Positions 6,013 to 6,490 of a stretch of 6,490 nt of DNA are shown here, piece by piece. The stretch is from the NCBI GenBank assembly GCA_002452215.1, contig DKCO01000048.1:1-6490 (forward strand), in the 5' to 3' direction. Numbering within the stretch: position 1 is the stretch's first letter; each line of letters begins with the position of its first letter. The notes below the pieces were generated by a model, which had not been told where the DNA came from, ran no database searches, and saw nothing but the letters and a program-made list of their open reading frames with translations. The translations under genes were made by a program, and so were the position numbers. The stretch is from Spirochaetales bacterium UBA6872 (GTDB lineage Bacteria; Spirochaetota; Spirochaetia; Sphaerochaetales; Sphaerochaetaceae).

Positions 6013-6490
6013 TTATGAGGTGTTGCTGAATAAGGTAGCACCTCTCTTTTCAAGCCAAGATGACAAAAAGATGCACCTATCCAAGTTCTTCTTTTGCAAC
6101 TTATATGTATGCCCATGGCTCAAATGTGCGTTGTAGCTTACGACAGTGCACTTGAAATCCGATAGAGTCTTCTTCCCTTCAAGAACATCAGCCTTGAGCT
6201 TCTTCAATCTTCTTTTGTACTTCTTCTTAGTGTGAGTGCGAACCTTTCTTATAACTTTTCCACTATTTGACAGATAGAAATGAAAACCAAGGAAATCAAT
6301 GCCGTTCTTCAATGGAGAAATTTGCGTCTTGGAATTCAAAGACAGTTTGCACTCCACTGATAAAGTATCTTCAATTATCTTAAGGCACCTCTTCAAATAA
6401 TCCTTGCTACTATGGATCAAGACAAAATCATCCATGTACCTTATGTAGTACTTTATCTTGAGTTTTTCCGTAACTATTCAGTCGCACTAA
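6013..6490 (-). pseudogene. Reverse transcriptase C-terminal half, DGR-type, with in-frame stops and 5' end outside the window
   Basis: The minus strand is open for 154 codons from 6477 to a TAA at 6015-6013. It begins IVTEKLKIKYYIRYMDDFVL, containing the polymerase active-site box YMDD (codons at 6438-6427) whose two aspartates bind the catalytic metals. Downstream are LSLNSKTQI, GIDFLGFHFY (motif 7 region), a basic KKYKRRLKKLK stretch and the thumb-like end SYNAHLSHGHTYKLQKKNL. These resemble reverse transcriptases of diversity-generating retroelements and close relatives more than group II intron maturases (which have YADD). Just upstream, still in frame, are TGA (6480-6478) and TAG (6489-6487). 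The bases between and after them still read like family sequence, so they look like point nonsense mutations: CGA to TGA and, for instance, GAG to TAG. The finger motifs and the SQ/SP motif 4 that would settle the class lie outside. Its last codons overlap the terminator of the convergent kinase-like gene. Confidence 0.75.
6017..6050 (+). terminator. Rho-independent terminator after the kinase-like gene
   Basis: GAGGTGTTGC (6017-6026) pairs with GTAGCACCTC (6035-6044) as a 10-bp stem containing two G-U pairs in RNA, with an 8-base loop and then TCTTTT (6045-6050). It starts 7 bases after the stop codon of the kinase-like gene. The minus strand lacks a T-run after the hairpin, so it acts mainly on plus-strand transcription. 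It lies within the last codons of the reverse-transcriptase fragment. Confidence 0.75.

Noticed and set aside
6478..6489. Stop-codon reassignment explaining TGA and TAG in the reverse transcriptase
   Set aside because: Two different stops occur, and TGA ends the first MATE gene and the M18 gene at family-normal lengths, so a standard code is the simpler view.
1..6490. DGR template/variable repeats, CRISPR arrays, tRNA or rRNA genes, IS elements
   Set aside because: Looked for by eye on both strands; no regularly spaced repeats, adenine-variable repeat pairs, cloverleaf-like sequence or transposase motifs were seen.

Overview
The window looks like a stretch of low-GC, AT-rich chromosome from an anaerobic host-associated bacterium. 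Intact core-type genes alternate with decayed pieces of mobile elements. The mix of a phage/ICE polyvalent-protein nuclease, a DGR-type reverse transcriptase, a DpnD/PcfM-like small protein, MATE pumps, an M18 aminopeptidase and a cytidylate kinase-like protein is reminiscent of Treponema-like spirochaetes or gut Firmicutes. No ribosomal or other phylogenetic marker is present, so this is a lean and not an identification.

Layout: 1-1062 (minus) holds the C-terminal part of a large phage-type polyvalent protein carrying a MuF-C/PBECR-like nuclease domain. It runs off the left edge and its upstream part is broken by two compensating frameshifts and by stops. From 1115 to 3821 (plus) are two tandem, paralogous MATE-family efflux transporters whose ORFs overlap by 8 bp. 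From 4051 to 3818 (minus) comes a tiny two-ORF unit: a 19-codon leader-like ORF and then a 53-residue DpnD/PcfM-like protein whose stop overlaps the stop of the second MATE gene. From 4064 (plus) an M18 aminopeptidase and a cytidylate kinase-like protein follow in the same direction, closed by an intrinsic terminator at 6017-6050. From 6489 to 6013 (minus), running off the right edge, lies the C-terminal half of a reverse transcriptase with a YMDD active site. Two in-frame stops lie just upstream of the active site.

Functionally, the two MATE genes almost certainly form one translationally coupled export module. The aminopeptidase and the kinase-like gene are co-oriented housekeeping-type genes. 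The polyvalent-protein remnant, the DpnD/PcfM-like gene and the reverse-transcriptase remnant are mobile-element signatures lying in or at the edges of this cassette, which suggests repeated insertion and decay. I do not see a complete undescribed system. The points most worth checking are the reverse-transcriptase remnant with nonsense codons, the frameshifted toxin-type gene, the small minus-strand unit, and two genes that lack a normal Shine-Dalgarno.
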